DNA of 64,000 nt from Selenomonas bovis DSM 23594 (GTDB taxonomy: Bacteria > Bacillota > Negativicutes > Selenomonadales > Selenomonadaceae). Location: the NCBI RefSeq assembly GCF_000381005.1, contig NZ_KB908385.1:25011-89010 (forward strand), read 5' to 3'. Made by a program: the position numbers and the translations under genes. Positions within the stretch are counted from its first letter, which is position 1; each line of letters begins with the position of its first letter. Positions 46,674 through 55,470 of this stretch are shown here, one piece after another. The notes under the pieces are model-generated. The model searched no databases and had not been told where the DNA came from. It saw only the letters and a program-made list of their open reading frames with translations.

Positions 46674-47192
46674 TCACTTGCGGAAACGCGCGACGAAATC
46701 CGAAAGCGCGCCGAGCTGCGAGGAAAAGAGCGTACCGTCGAGCTTTTCCGGCAGCACGGCACTCGCCCGCTCCAGCGCCTCGATCTCCTCACGGTCCTTG
46801 ATTTCCGCCAAAAGCGATACATTCTGCTCAGTCACGCCGAGCAAGAACGTCCGTCCCGCGAGCTCAACGACGCAGGCCGAGCTCTTCGGCCCCAGCGGCA
46901 GCTGAACGAGCACGCGCCCGCCGCTCTTCATCAGCGACCTTCCGAACCTGCCGCCCAAGAACTTCGCCACGAAGTACGCCATGGCGAGCACGAAAGCAAA
47001 GATGACGAGGAGGCTCAGGAGATACGCCAGCGTCGACCACCAGGAAACAGCCGTCGGCTTCGGATCGGCATTTTCATACTCCGCGAGATAGCCGGAGGAA
47101 CTGCCGGCATCCGCTGCCAGCCCCACGGAGGGCAGAACAAAGAAGCAGATGGCAGCAAGCACCGCCATCCACATCCAATTTTCCTTATTCAT
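46674..47192 (-). CDS. fliO: flagellar export protein FliO
   Basis: 172 residues. Signal-like N-terminus (MAVLAAICFFVLPSVGLAA), one further membrane helix (LAYLLSLLVIFAFVLAMAYFV) and the FliO cytosolic stretch VQLPLGPKSSACVVELAGRTFLLGVTEQNV. FliO helps assemble FliP. The start ATG overlaps the cheY stop (ATGA), a typical coupled arrangement. Confidence 0.92.
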   Translation of the reverse strand: MNKENWMWMAVLAAICFFVLPSVGLAADAGSSSGYLAEYENADPKPTAVSWWSTLAYLLSLLVIFAFVLAMAYFVAKFLGGRFGRSLMKSGGRVLVQLPLGPKSSACVVELAGRTFLLGVTEQNVSLLAEIKDREEIEALERASAVLPEKLDGTLFSSQLGALSDFVARFRK

Positions 47193-47554
47193 CAGCCAAC
47201 TGCTTTGCGTACGGCCTCGAGCACACGATCGGCCTGGAACGGCTTCACGATGAAGTCACGCGCGCCCGCCTGGATGGCCTCGATGACCATGGCCTGCTGA
47301 CCCATAGCGCTGCACATGACGATCTTCGCATTCGGGTCTACCTTCTTGATTTCCTTGACAGCGCTGATACCATCCATCTCCGGCATCGTGATGTCCATCG
47401 TGACGAGATCCGGCTTGAGTTCCTGATACTTCTCCAGTGCCTTCATACCATTCTCCGCCTCGCCGACAACCTCATAGCCGTTCTTCGTGAGGATGTCCTT
47501 TACCATCATTCTCATAAAAGCTGCATCATCAACAACCAATACGCGTACTGCCAT
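47192..47554 (-). CDS. cheY: chemotaxis response regulator CheY
   Basis: 120 residues, a single receiver domain. Acidic pocket VVDDAA, phosphorylated Asp D54 (VTMDITMPEMDG), Ser82 and Lys104 (FIVKPF). CheY-P binds the FliM/FliY switch. ATG at 47554 follows GAGGAGAG. A gap of about 200 bp upstream carries its own promoter (47717-47745). Confidence 0.97.
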   Translation of the reverse strand: MAVRVLVVDDAAFMRMMVKDILTKNGYEVVGEAENGMKALEKYQELKPDLVTMDITMPEMDGISAVKEIKKVDPNAKIVMCSAMGQQAMVIEAIQAGARDFIVKPFQADRVLEAVRKAVG

Positions 47555-47716
47555 GTTTCATCTCTCCTCGTCAATAGAAAAATATCACGATTGTCTATTC
47601 TCTCTGTACTTCACCAAGAAGCTCCCGCGGGCAGAGCCGCCGACAGCTCCTCATACAAGGGCGGACGCACAGCAGCCGCAGACGGACACCTGCACGCACG
47701 CCCCATGTATAGCTTC

Positions 47717-47745
47717 ATTATAGCGAAAACTACCATTCTTGCCAA
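47717..47745 (-). promoter_or_regulatory. internal promoter upstream of cheY
   Basis: TTGGCA-17 bp-TATAAT on the minus strand, beginning at the fliY stop. It gives a leader of about 150 nt before cheY. Confidence 0.75.
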
Positions 47746-47754
47746 TAGCGCGCC

Positions 47755-49056
47755 TCACCGTAACTTTGCTGCCCGTTCTGCGGGACTTGCAATATCCGTG
47801 ATGCGCACGCCGAAATTCTCGTCGATGACGACGACCTCGCCTTTCGCGAGATACTTGCCGTTGACCATGATGTCCACCGGCTCGCCAGCAAGGCGGTCCA
47901 GCTCGACAATGGAACCGTTTGTGAGCTCCAGAACCTCCTTGATGGACTTGCTCGTGCGACCGAGCTCCACCGTCACCTGTAACGGCACGTCGAGGATCAG
48001 CCCGATGTTTGCGTCGTTGACTGGCACAGGCCCGCTCGCAAGCGGCGTGAACTGCACCGGCTGGACAGGAACGCTGGCCGCTGGCTGCGCCATCTGCGGC
48101 GGCGCGTAGTTCTGCGGCGGCACTGCATACTGAGGCGCTGCATACTGGGGTGCTGCCGCTGGCTGTGGCGCAGGCGCAGCCGGTGTGGGCGCGGGAGCCG
48201 GTGTGGGCGTAGGCGCCGGTGTGGGCGCGGGCGCCGGTGTGGGCGCGGGAGCCGGTGCCGGCTGCGGCGCCGCCGCTTCCTCAGCCGCGCTGCCGCCCAT
48301 CAACGACTCCACCATCTCCTTTGCCACATGGACCGGCAGGATCTGCATGATCTCGCTGTCGATGAGCCCATCGACCTCCATGCGGAACGAAACGCGCACG
48401 ACAGGCTCATCCTGCCCGACGATCTCCGTCACTTTTTCCTCTGTACCGAGATCGATCAGGTTGACCTTCGGTGGAGAAATATCGATTTTCTTATTGAACA
48501 TCGTGGAGAGCGAGGTCGCCACAGTGCCCATCATCTGGTTCATGGCCTCACCGACAGCGCTCATCGCGATCTCGCCGATGTTCGTGTCTGGATTCGTGCC
48601 GTCGCCGCCCATCATGAGGTCGGCGATGATGGCGGCGTCATGCGCCTGGATAGCCAGCACATTATTGCCATCGATGCCCGTCGTATAGCCGACCTCGACA
48701 ATGAGGTACGGCAGCGGATAATGCTCCTTGATGATGCTCATCGTCGCCACAGCGACAGACGGCGTCGTGATGTTGACCTTATGTCCCAGAAGAACAGACA
48801 GCGTCGTCGCGGCACTTCCCATCGAGATATTGCCGATTTCTCCGAGCGCGTCCTTCTCTGTATCCGTCAAAACACCTGCGAACTGAGATGAATCATCTTC
48901 CGAGGTATCTCCCGCCGGCGCCTCCTCGGCTGCAGCCGCTGGAGCGGCCTCAGAAGCCGCGGCGTCGTCCGCCGACTTATCGTCTCCGTCCGCTCCCGCA
49001 AGCCCGCCATTCAAGAGGGCGTCTATCTCCTCTTGCGAGATCATATCATCACTCAT
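47755..49056 (-). CDS. fliY: flagellar switch protein FliY (FliN with CheC-like domain)
   Basis: 433 residues. The N-terminus has a CheY-P-binding helix (SQEEIDALLNGG), then a CheC-like phosphatase domain with two helices (LGEIGNISMGSAATTLSVLL and AVGEAMNQMMGTVAT), a Pro/Ala/Thr repeat linker (PAPTPAPAPTP, about residues 265-330) and the C-terminal FliN/SpoA domain (LDVPLQVTVELGRTSKSIKEVL). It forms the C-ring and dephosphorylates CheY-P. ATG at 49056 overlaps the fliM end by 8 bp; GAAGGAG lies 12 bases upstream. Confidence 0.95.
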   Translation of the reverse strand: MSDDMISQEEIDALLNGGLAGADGDDKSADDAAASEAAPAAAAEEAPAGDTSEDDSSQFAGVLTDTEKDALGEIGNISMGSAATTLSVLLGHKVNITTPSVAVATMSIIKEHYPLPYLIVEVGYTTGIDGNNVLAIQAHDAAIIADLMMGGDGTNPDTNIGEIAMSAVGEAMNQMMGTVATSLSTMFNKKIDISPPKVNLIDLGTEEKVTEIVGQDEPVVRVSFRMEVDGLIDSEIMQILPVHVAKEMVESLMGGSAAEEAAAPQPAPAPAPTPAPAPTPAPTPTPAPAPTPAAPAPQPAAAPQYAAPQYAVPPQNYAPPQMAQPAASVPVQPVQFTPLASGPVPVNDANIGLILDVPLQVTVELGRTSKSIKEVLELTNGSIVELDRLAGEPVDIMVNGKYLAKGEVVVIDENFGVRITDIASPAERAAKLR

Positions 49057-50056
49057 CCGTATCTTCATCTCCTTCGTTTATGATTCTCGTAATCTGCACG
49101 GCCATGTTCTTGCCCGCCGTACCAGGGCGGCACTTGAACTTCGGCCGTTTGCCGACGAGTACCGGCAACTCATCCTTCACCTTGGTATCGAGCTGCAGCA
49201 CATCGCCGAACCCCAGTGTGAGAAACTCTTGTATGGAAATATCGAGGCGCCCGAGCTCCACGATCATGGGAACGCGTGTGCGCTCGATCTTCTTCTGCAG
49301 CATCTCCACCTGCTCCGGATTCGCATCCTCCTTGGAAACAGAGGACGCCACCCAGAACGTCGTCGTGAGCTTCGACATGATGGGCTCGAGGACGAGATAC
49401 GGTATGCAGATATTCATCATGCCCTCGACATCGCCGATCTTCATCTGTATGGTGACGATGACGACCATGTCGCTTGGCGGCACAATCTGCGTGAACTGCG
49501 GGTTGGACTCCGTCGCCTCCAGCTTGGGGTGGAACGCGCAGACATTCTTCCACGAATCGCGGAAATGCTCCATCGCCGTATCGACGAAACGCTTCATAAC
49601 CGTCTCTTCGATATCCGTGAGCACTCGCGGCTTGATGCTCGCCTTGCCCTCCCCGCCGAACACGCGGTCGATGAAGGCGAACGCAATCTCCGTATTGACC
49701 TCCATGATGATGTTGCCCTTGAGGGGCGGCACGGCAAGGATACTGATAACGCTGGGGTTCGCGAGCGATTGGACGAACTCCTGGTATGTGAGCTGCTCGA
49801 CGGACGCCACCTCGACATTCACGATGGTACGCAAGTGCGTCGAAAGATACGTATTGAGCAGCCGAGCGAAACTCTCATGCAGCATGTAAAGCGTGCGGAT
49901 CTGATCCTTGGAGAACTTGTCAGGTCGTTTGAAATCGTAAACCTTGACCTTTTTCTGCTCTTCATCTGCCTTGACTTCCTCTGCGGAAACCGTACCGTCA
50001 GAAAGCGCAGACAGCAGTTTATCTATCTCGGACTGAGATAAGACTTCATCTGCCAA
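49049..50056 (-). CDS. fliM: flagellar motor switch protein FliM
   Basis: 335 residues. N-terminal CheY-P-binding helix LSQSEIDKLLSAL, middle domain (YDFKRPDKFSKDQIRTLYMLHESFARLL) and C-terminal SpoA domain (VELGRLDISIQEFLTLGFGDVLQLD). Both FliM and FliY therefore have CheY-P docking helices. ATG at 50056 is 36 bp after fliL. Confidence 0.97.
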   Translation of the reverse strand: MADEVLSQSEIDKLLSALSDGTVSAEEVKADEEQKKVKVYDFKRPDKFSKDQIRTLYMLHESFARLLNTYLSTHLRTIVNVEVASVEQLTYQEFVQSLANPSVISILAVPPLKGNIIMEVNTEIAFAFIDRVFGGEGKASIKPRVLTDIEETVMKRFVDTAMEHFRDSWKNVCAFHPKLEATESNPQFTQIVPPSDMVVIVTIQMKIGDVEGMMNICIPYLVLEPIMSKLTTTFWVASSVSKEDANPEQVEMLQKKIERTRVPMIVELGRLDISIQEFLTLGFGDVLQLDTKVKDELPVLVGKRPKFKCRPGTAGKNMAVQITRIINEGDEDTDE

Positions 50057-50092
50057 TCTTCGTCCCCCTTTCTGCTCTTCTGCGGTTTTTCA

Positions 50093-50617
50093 TTACTGGA
50101 GCAGGAAGCTCGTGATATACACGTCATAGACCGATCCCTGTCCGAGCTTGTCATTGAGTTCATCCTTGATCTTCTTCTTCAACTCGTCCTGCTTCGTCGC
50201 GTCAAACTCGTCGAGCTTCGAACTTCTGAGAATCTGCATCGTCGTATCAAGGATCTTCGTCTCTGCCATCGGCTGAAGCTTGCCATCATCGGTGAGGTTG
50301 TCCTTCTTGCCGGGGTTCATCTCCAGCACGATGCCAGCCTTGAGGTATTTACCTGCCTTGACACCGCCGACATTGACCATGATGCCTTCCTTCGCATCAC
50401 CAAGCTTCACGAATTTCCCGGGGTTATGATGCTCGCTGACACCTGCCTCACTGGCCGAGTCTGCCATCATCTTCGTCGTGACAAAGAACGAAATGCCCGC
50501 CGCCAGCACGAGGCCGACGAGTACCAGCACCACGACAAGGATAATGGGTGACTTTTTCTTTTTCTCCTCCGATGCAGGCGCCGGATCCGCTGCCGACTCC
50601 TTTTTTTCCTCAGCCAT
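50093..50617 (-). CDS. fliL: flagellar basal body-associated protein FliL
   Basis: 174 residues. Short charged N-terminus, one membrane helix (PIILVVVLVLVGLVLAAGISFF) and a periplasmic domain ending KIKDELNDKLGQGSVYDVYITSFLLQ, the FliL hallmark. It surrounds the stator or basal body. ATG at 50617 follows GGAGGG. Confidence 0.95.
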   Translation of the reverse strand: MAEEKKESAADPAPASEEKKKKSPIILVVVLVLVGLVLAAGISFFVTTKMMADSASEAGVSEHHNPGKFVKLGDAKEGIMVNVGGVKAGKYLKAGIVLEMNPGKKDNLTDDGKLQPMAETKILDTTMQILRSSKLDEFDATKQDELKKKIKDELNDKLGQGSVYDVYITSFLLQ

Positions 50618-50699
50618 CTATCCATCCCTCCATTACTCTATTCCCTATGGCTCTCCTGGAAACATTCCTCCGAAACGATTTTCCAGCGGACGCAGCTCC

Positions 50700-50900
50700 C
50701 TAGAACTGATGGAGTGCCCGGCGGTATTTCATCACGCGGCGCACGATTTCATCCATCGGCTCGTCAACGATAAGCTTCTTTCCATTCGTGAGCGTCACAA
50801 CCGTATCTGGTGTTTCCTCAATCGTCTCGATGATCTCCGCGTTCAGGACGAACTCCCCTTTCTTATTCGTCTTGGAGTTGAACTTCGTCAGTTTGATCAT
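50700..50900 (-). CDS. flbD: flagellar protein FlbD
   Basis: 66 residues, starting MIKLTKFNSKTNKKGEFVLN and containing VVTLTNGKKLIVDEPMDEI, matching the small FlbD family found in Gram-positive flagellar operons. Precise role unknown. ATG at 50900 has GGGGAG nine bases upstream; an earlier ATG would add 12 unrelated residues. First gene after the 51024-51052 promoter. Confidence 0.92.
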   Translation of the reverse strand: MIKLTKFNSKTNKKGEFVLNAEIIETIEETPDTVVTLTNGKKLIVDEPMDEIVRRVMKYRRALHQF

Positions 50901-51023
50901 ACCTTCATCTCCCCAATTCACCATACTAATTTTCATAATTCGTCACGCGGGAGCATTTTCCCTTTTTTCAGGAAAGAAAAATCCACAAAATTTATCTTTG
51001 CAACTACCTATGAAACTCTTTCA

Positions 51024-51052
51024 AGAATACCGCACCCCTCGCTGTTCGTCAA
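51024..51052 (-). promoter_or_regulatory. promoter of the flbD-to-DUF6115 motility operon
   Basis: TTGACG-17 bp-TATTCT on the minus strand, about 60 bp past the flgE terminator and 120 bp before flbD. A sigma-A-type site, so this block does not depend on the sigma factor it encodes. Confidence 0.8.
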
Positions 51053-51114
51053 GCGCTTCGGGACGATAAACCTAGAAAGAATGGGCAGGACGTATGGATT
51101 CCGCGCACATAAAA

Positions 51115-51136
51115 ACCTCCCTCGGAGGAGGGAGGT
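51115..51136 (-). terminator. terminator of the flgB-flgE block
   Basis: Nine-bp arms ACCTCCCTC / GAGGGAGGT, 4-nt loop, followed by TTTTTA on the minus strand, 12 bp past flgE. Confidence 0.88.
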
Positions 51137-51148
51137 CACAAACTAGAA

Positions 51149-52540
51149 TCAGCGTTTCATATTGATGAGCGTCTCGAGCATCTCATCGCCCACCGTGATA
51201 ATCTTGGAATTGGACTGGAAGCCGCGCTGCGTGATAATCATATCGGAAAACTCGTTCGCGATGTCGACATTGGACATCTCAAGCGCGGACGGCGTGATCG
51301 TGACGCCGAGATCTGAGGCCGTCTTGACATTCGCCGTACCGGAGTTGTTCGACTCCTGATAGAGGCTGTTGCCCGTCTTCGTGAGACCGGAGGCATTCGT
51401 GAACTGCGCGACCGCGACCTGCGCTTCTGTCTGCTTGACGCCGTTCGTGTAGGTGCCCGTGATAGTACCCGAGCTATCAACGGAAACACTTGAAAGTGTT
51501 CCGGCGGCATTGCCGTCCGTCGTGCCATTGATCGTACTCTTCCCTGCATACTGTGTGATCTTAGAAAAGTCAAGCGTCACAGCCTGGGATGCATTCGAGC
51601 CATTTTTCAGTGTCAAAGTCGCTGTTCCTTCGCCACTATTATACTTGCCGTCCGTCTGGAATTTGAGCGTTACTGCTTTATCCAACTTCACAGTTGTTGT
51701 AGAACCATCTGCTTCTGTAATAGATGGTTCTACACTTAGCGTCCATTCATTTCCGTCCGCAGTCGCAGTTCCCGTGCCTGTCTTGGTTTTGGTAAAGTAT
51801 ACCGGAACTGAATGAGCTACCCCGAGGCTGTCATAGACGGTCAATGTCGTCGTCACAGGCAGGCTTTCGCCTACTGTATACGTTCCGTTTTTCGTTTCCG
51901 TGACCGTCGTGCCATCACTGAGCTCAATGGTCGCAGACTTCGTCGTTGTTCCATCGACAGTGACCGCTGTCGTCCCCCCATTCACTTTCGTGATGGTAGG
52001 CACGCTTGCATTCAGGTTATTTGCGTATGTTCCTTTTGTCGTGGCCGCAGCTGCCATGCTCTTGCCGGCCGGAATCGTGATATTGCCCACCGCGCTCGAC
52101 GTATTGAGCACACCGTCCGTCGCTGTCCACCCTTGCACATAGAGACCGCTGCTCGGCAGGACGTAGTTGCCCTCAGAATCGAATTCAAATGCGCCATCAC
52201 GCGTGTAGTACGTCTGATTGCCCTGCTTGACGACGAAAAGGCCGTTGCCGGAGAGGCAGAGGTCGGTGTTCTTGCCCGTCGACTGCACGGAGCCGTCGGT
52301 AAAGAGCAGGTCAATGCTCGCAACACCCGTGCCGAGGCCGATCTGCTTGGGGTTCGTGCCGCCGAGATTGTCCTGCGGCGCGGAGGCGCCGGAGAGCGTC
52401 TGCGAAAGCGTGTCCGCAAATGTCGTGCGGCTCGATTTAAAGCCGGTCGTATTGACATTCGCGATGTTGTTGCCGATGACATCCATGCGGGTCTGGTGGG
52501 ATTTCAGGCCGGATACACCGGAGAAAAGGGAACGCATCAT
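51149..52540 (-). CDS. flgE: flagellar hook protein FlgE
   Basis: 463 residues. Conserved N-terminus SLFSGVSGLKSHQTRMDVIGNNIANVNTTG (motifs SGVSGLKSHQ and NNIANVNTTG), FTDGSVQSTG, and C-terminus VDIANEFSDMIITQRGFQSNSKIITVGDEMLETLI needed for hook stacking (motif QRGFQSNSK). The middle (about residues 150-370) is a Thr/Gly/Ser-rich variable region with simple composition and visibly lower GC than the flanks, as usual for the surface-exposed hook domain. ATG at 52540 has AAAGGAA upstream. It is the last gene before the terminator. Confidence 0.96.
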   Translation of the reverse strand: MMRSLFSGVSGLKSHQTRMDVIGNNIANVNTTGFKSSRTTFADTLSQTLSGASAPQDNLGGTNPKQIGLGTGVASIDLLFTDGSVQSTGKNTDLCLSGNGLFVVKQGNQTYYTRDGAFEFDSEGNYVLPSSGLYVQGWTATDGVLNTSSAVGNITIPAGKSMAAAATTKGTYANNLNASVPTITKVNGGTTAVTVDGTTTKSATIELSDGTTVTETKNGTYTVGESLPVTTTLTVYDSLGVAHSVPVYFTKTKTGTGTATADGNEWTLSVEPSITEADGSTTTVKLDKAVTLKFQTDGKYNSGEGTATLTLKNGSNASQAVTLDFSKITQYAGKSTINGTTDGNAAGTLSSVSVDSSGTITGTYTNGVKQTEAQVAVAQFTNASGLTKTGNSLYQESNNSGTANVKTASDLGVTITPSALEMSNVDIANEFSDMIITQRGFQSNSKIITVGDEMLETLINMKR

Positions 52541-52635
52541 GATAAGGTACTTCCTTTCTTTCCTCATCGTGATGCAGCAATGCGTGTGGGGCGCGTCTGT
52601 CGTTCGGCGTCCCGGAGTCTCCCGTAGGTCCAACT

Positions 52636-53013
52636 CTAGAGAATTGCTGCACTATCGATGTTCGTTATGATATTGTCTTTCGTCCTGCCATCCATGGCGG
52701 TGATCACTGTCCGCTTCGGCACACTCACCACGAAGGCTGTGCCGTCAAGATAGACAAGTGACTCGCGGGCTCCTTTCCCTGCGAGCTGGTCAACGGCCGT
52801 GCCAAGCCGTGCAAGCGCCTGCTCGCTGAGTGAGATGCCCCGCTCGGCAAGCCGCGCTTTCGCGTGCGCGGAGAAGGCGACCTGGCGCTTCGCAGCGGAG
52901 AGCATATCGCCAAAGCTCGCCGCCTGCGGCTGCTGCACCGCCGGCCGAGACCTGGTCCCGGCGCGCTGGATGGGCAGGAGCAGCTGGGAATCGAAATAAA
53001 TCTTATCAGCCAT
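52636..53013 (-). CDS. flagellar operon protein, TIGR02530 (flg_new) type
   Basis: 125 residues. The central block VAFSAHAKARLAERGISLS and the later DGTAFVVSVPKRTVITAMD match the small protein found between flgD and flgE in Firmicutes and Negativicutes. It is predicted soluble; role unknown, perhaps linked to hook assembly. ATG at 53013 follows GGAGGG. Confidence 0.9.
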   Translation of the reverse strand: MADKIYFDSQLLLPIQRAGTRSRPAVQQPQAASFGDMLSAAKRQVAFSAHAKARLAERGISLSEQALARLGTAVDQLAGKGARESLVYLDGTAFVVSVPKRTVITAMDGRTKDNIITNIDSAAIL

Positions 53014-53054
53014 CTGCTGTCCCTCCATTATGAAATTATCTTGCGGCGCTGTAT

Positions 53055-53615
53055 TCAGCTGGCCGCAGTACTGTTCGTGCTGCCATCACCGACGCGCGTG
53101 ATGTCGCTGATGACGACCTTGTGCGTCGTGCCGTCTGTATCCTTTGCGATGACACTTGGGGAGCCGTCGGAGATGCTGACGCCCGTGACCGTGCCCTCGT
53201 AGGTGGTCTTCGTCGTCTGCGCTTTGCCGTTGGCATCGGTAACAGCGTTGCCGTCCGCATCCTTCACAGTCTCCGTCGTCGTCCACTGAAGCTTCTGCCC
53301 GATCATCGAACTGAGCTGGCCCACGAGCAGGCTCGAGTCGATGTTGCTCACAAGCGTGTTCGTCTTCTCGAGCCCCTCGGCGACGTTCGTCATCTGCTCG
53401 AGCGCTGAGAACTGGGCAAGCTGGGCAACGTATTCACTGTTGTCCTGCGGATCGAGCGGATCCTGGTACTGCATCTGCGTCACAAGCAGCTTCAGGAACG
53501 CGTCCTTGCCAAGCGCATCATTGGCTGACGTTGTCGTCGTCGCCTGCTGCTTGGCATAATCTTCCGCCGTATAGGTCGTGCCGTTTACCGTGACGGTATT
53601 GAGCTTATTCGCCAT
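53055..53615 (-). CDS. flgD: flagellar hook cap protein FlgD
   Basis: 186 residues. N-terminal export-competent core LGKDAFLKLLVTQMQYQDPLDPQDNSEYVAQLAQFSALEQM (motifs FLKLLVTQMQYQDPLDP and QLAQFSALEQM) is diagnostic. The C-terminal part is Thr/Asp-rich and beta-like. It scaffolds hook assembly and works before flgE, matching gene order. ATG at 53615 has GGAGG upstream. Confidence 0.96.
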   Translation of the reverse strand: MANKLNTVTVNGTTYTAEDYAKQQATTTTSANDALGKDAFLKLLVTQMQYQDPLDPQDNSEYVAQLAQFSALEQMTNVAEGLEKTNTLVSNIDSSLLVGQLSSMIGQKLQWTTTETVKDADGNAVTDANGKAQTTKTTYEGTVTGVSISDGSPSVIAKDTDGTTHKVVISDITRVGDGSTNSTAAS

Positions 53616-53630
53616 GCATGGTTCCTCCTG

Positions 53631-55259
53631 TCAAATGCGGTAGTCTACGCCATCCGTGGCGATGCTTCCTTCCTGTGCGGCCAGTGCCGCTGCGAGCTCC
53701 TGCCCATCCTCGAAAGCCGCCGCGCTCTCACGCGTCGTGTGCTGGCGCTGTCTTCCCTGCTGGAAGGCCTGCTGCTGCCCCTGATCCTGCGGCAGCCCGC
53801 CATCCGCAAGGCCTGCATAGACGCCGACGTTATCGACTTTGAGTCCCTGGTTGTTGAGCTCCTGCCTGAGCTGAACGAGCGTATTCTCGATGATGGTGCG
53901 CACCTCTGCGTTATTCGAGTGGAACGACGCATTGACGGCACCATCTGTGCCGACGGAGACACGCAGTGTCAAGTCGCCAAGATGCTCCGGTTTGAGATGG
54001 ATGACCATCTCCGTGTCCTGCCCGCGCTGGATGAGGCGCGCCTGATCAACAATCTGCTTCGGCACCTCGTAGTCTGTCTGCGGCATCGCCTGCGGCGCCG
54101 CCGCAGCTGCTGGTTCCGCCTGTGCGAGCGTCTGTGAGAAACTCATGACGCCCGTTGCGCCCATCGTCGACGCATCTGTCGTCTGCTGCGTCGGTGGCTT
54201 GTCGATTGCCGCCTCCTCCGGCAGCTGCGGCAGACCGGTGCCTTGCCCAAAGGACTGGGCAAGCGACTGCTGCTGCCCCTGCTGGAGCAGCGAGCCGCCG
54301 TCATCCGGCTGCATGGCCGCTGCTGCGGGCTGCACGGGCTGTGCGCCATCCACCTGGATCTGCGTACCGAAGAGATTGGCAAAGTCGCTGACCTGCACGG
54401 TACGCTCCGGTGTCTGCGCAGCCGTTCCCGCCGTCTGTGCGGCTACGGTCTGCCCCACCTGCACTGTCTGCACGACAGCCTGCGTACTGGACGCCGACTG
54501 AACTGCATCAGAAAGTGCCGGCTTTGATCCTTGTACAACGCGATCTGTCGCAGGAAGCTGTGACAGGAGATTTGCTGCGATGTCGTTTTGCCTCTGCCCG
54601 CCTGCAGGCAGCGAAGCTTCCTGCGCGCTTGCCGCAAGAGACGCTACTTTCCTAGCGGGCTGCTGCGCATCCTGCCCTGCCACAGATACCGCTGCACTCT
54701 GTTGTGCTTTCTCCGCTGCCGGGAAGGACTGCCCCGCAAGCATCGCGAGCAGCTTTTTCTGCGCTGTTCCCTCGGCTGTGTCCTGCGGCAAGAGTGTCTG
54801 CAGGGAATCCGTCACAGATGGCTCTCCTGCTGTCAGCAACTGTGCAGCTGTCTCCTCAGGTGCGGCCGCCTGCTCCGGCGCGATTGCCTCAGCAGCCAGG
54901 AACGCTGCGAGCACGCTGCCTTCGGCACTCTCTGCCATGGTTTTGTCATCTGCCTCCGCAGCCTTGCCTGACGGCTTGTCCGGCTCCTTGGCCTTGACCT
55001 TGACGCCCGTCGCCTCCGCTACCGCAGTCTCCTGCGCGGCGGCCTGTTCCTGCGGCGAGGTGCTGCCTGCGGTCTCCGCCTTTGCGGGCACCGCGTCCTG
55101 CGACTGGGTCTTTTCCAGTGCGCTGCCGAAGCTATCGCCACCCTTGTCGCCGGCCGTATCTTTCCCCTGTACCCGGGGGAACTTTGCTGTGCTGCCCGCA
55201 GCCGCTGCCTTGGTGGTTCCCGCCTGTGGCGTAGCACTCATAATCTGGGTCGTATTCAC
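53631..55259 (-). CDS. fliK: flagellar hook-length control protein FliK
   Basis: 542 residues. The first 400 are disordered and rich in Ala, Gln, Thr and Pro, as expected for the molecular ruler part. The C-terminal domain has the FliK signature MVIHLKPEHLGDLTLRVSV (residue about 420) and VRTIIENTLVQLRQEL. It signals FlhB to switch export from hook to filament. The start is a GTG at 55259 with GGAGG seven bases upstream. The gap before it contains two copies of the palindromic repeat. Confidence 0.93.
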   Translation of the reverse strand: MNTTQIMSATPQAGTTKAAAAGSTAKFPRVQGKDTAGDKGGDSFGSALEKTQSQDAVPAKAETAGSTSPQEQAAAQETAVAEATGVKVKAKEPDKPSGKAAEADDKTMAESAEGSVLAAFLAAEAIAPEQAAAPEETAAQLLTAGEPSVTDSLQTLLPQDTAEGTAQKKLLAMLAGQSFPAAEKAQQSAAVSVAGQDAQQPARKVASLAASAQEASLPAGGQRQNDIAANLLSQLPATDRVVQGSKPALSDAVQSASSTQAVVQTVQVGQTVAAQTAGTAAQTPERTVQVSDFANLFGTQIQVDGAQPVQPAAAAMQPDDGGSLLQQGQQQSLAQSFGQGTGLPQLPEEAAIDKPPTQQTTDASTMGATGVMSFSQTLAQAEPAAAAAPQAMPQTDYEVPKQIVDQARLIQRGQDTEMVIHLKPEHLGDLTLRVSVGTDGAVNASFHSNNAEVRTIIENTLVQLRQELNNQGLKVDNVGVYAGLADGGLPQDQGQQQAFQQGRQRQHTTRESAAAFEDGQELAAALAAQEGSIATDGVDYRI

Positions 55260-55306
55260 GTTTTCACCTCCTACATGGATATTATCGTCATTTCCGTGGG
55301 AAACTT

Positions 55307-55470
55307 AAGGAAGCGCTGATTAAATGAAGTGCTCCGGATTTACGTGGATGCGCTATATCTCTCTAGGAGACAAACCGCAGGCGTAGCCGAAGCTACGCTG
55401 AGGTTTGTCGACAACGAGAGGACAGCGTAGACGCGTGAAGACGGAGTGCTGAATTAATCAGTGCTTCCTT
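55307..55470 (+). repeat. palindromic dispersed repeat, copy A
   Basis: 164 bp. Terminal inverted repeats AAGGAAGCGCTGATTAA and TTAATCAGTGCTTCCTT (one difference). The arms continue to pair imperfectly inward to a tight central hairpin GACAAACCGCAGGCGTAGC-CGAA-GCTACGCTGAGGTTTGTC, so the whole unit is one long stem. It abuts copy B with no spacer. No coding capacity. Confidence 0.92.

Noticed and set aside
47600..47705. 31-codon leader frame in the cheY upstream region
   Set aside because: No ribosome site and no regulatory-peptide pattern; mentioned only as part of the leader.
48175..48290. Possible tandem DNA repeat (PAPAPT-coding) as a CRISPR-like or satellite array
   Set aside because: It is an in-frame proline/alanine/threonine linker of FliY; units are short and irregular, with no spacers.
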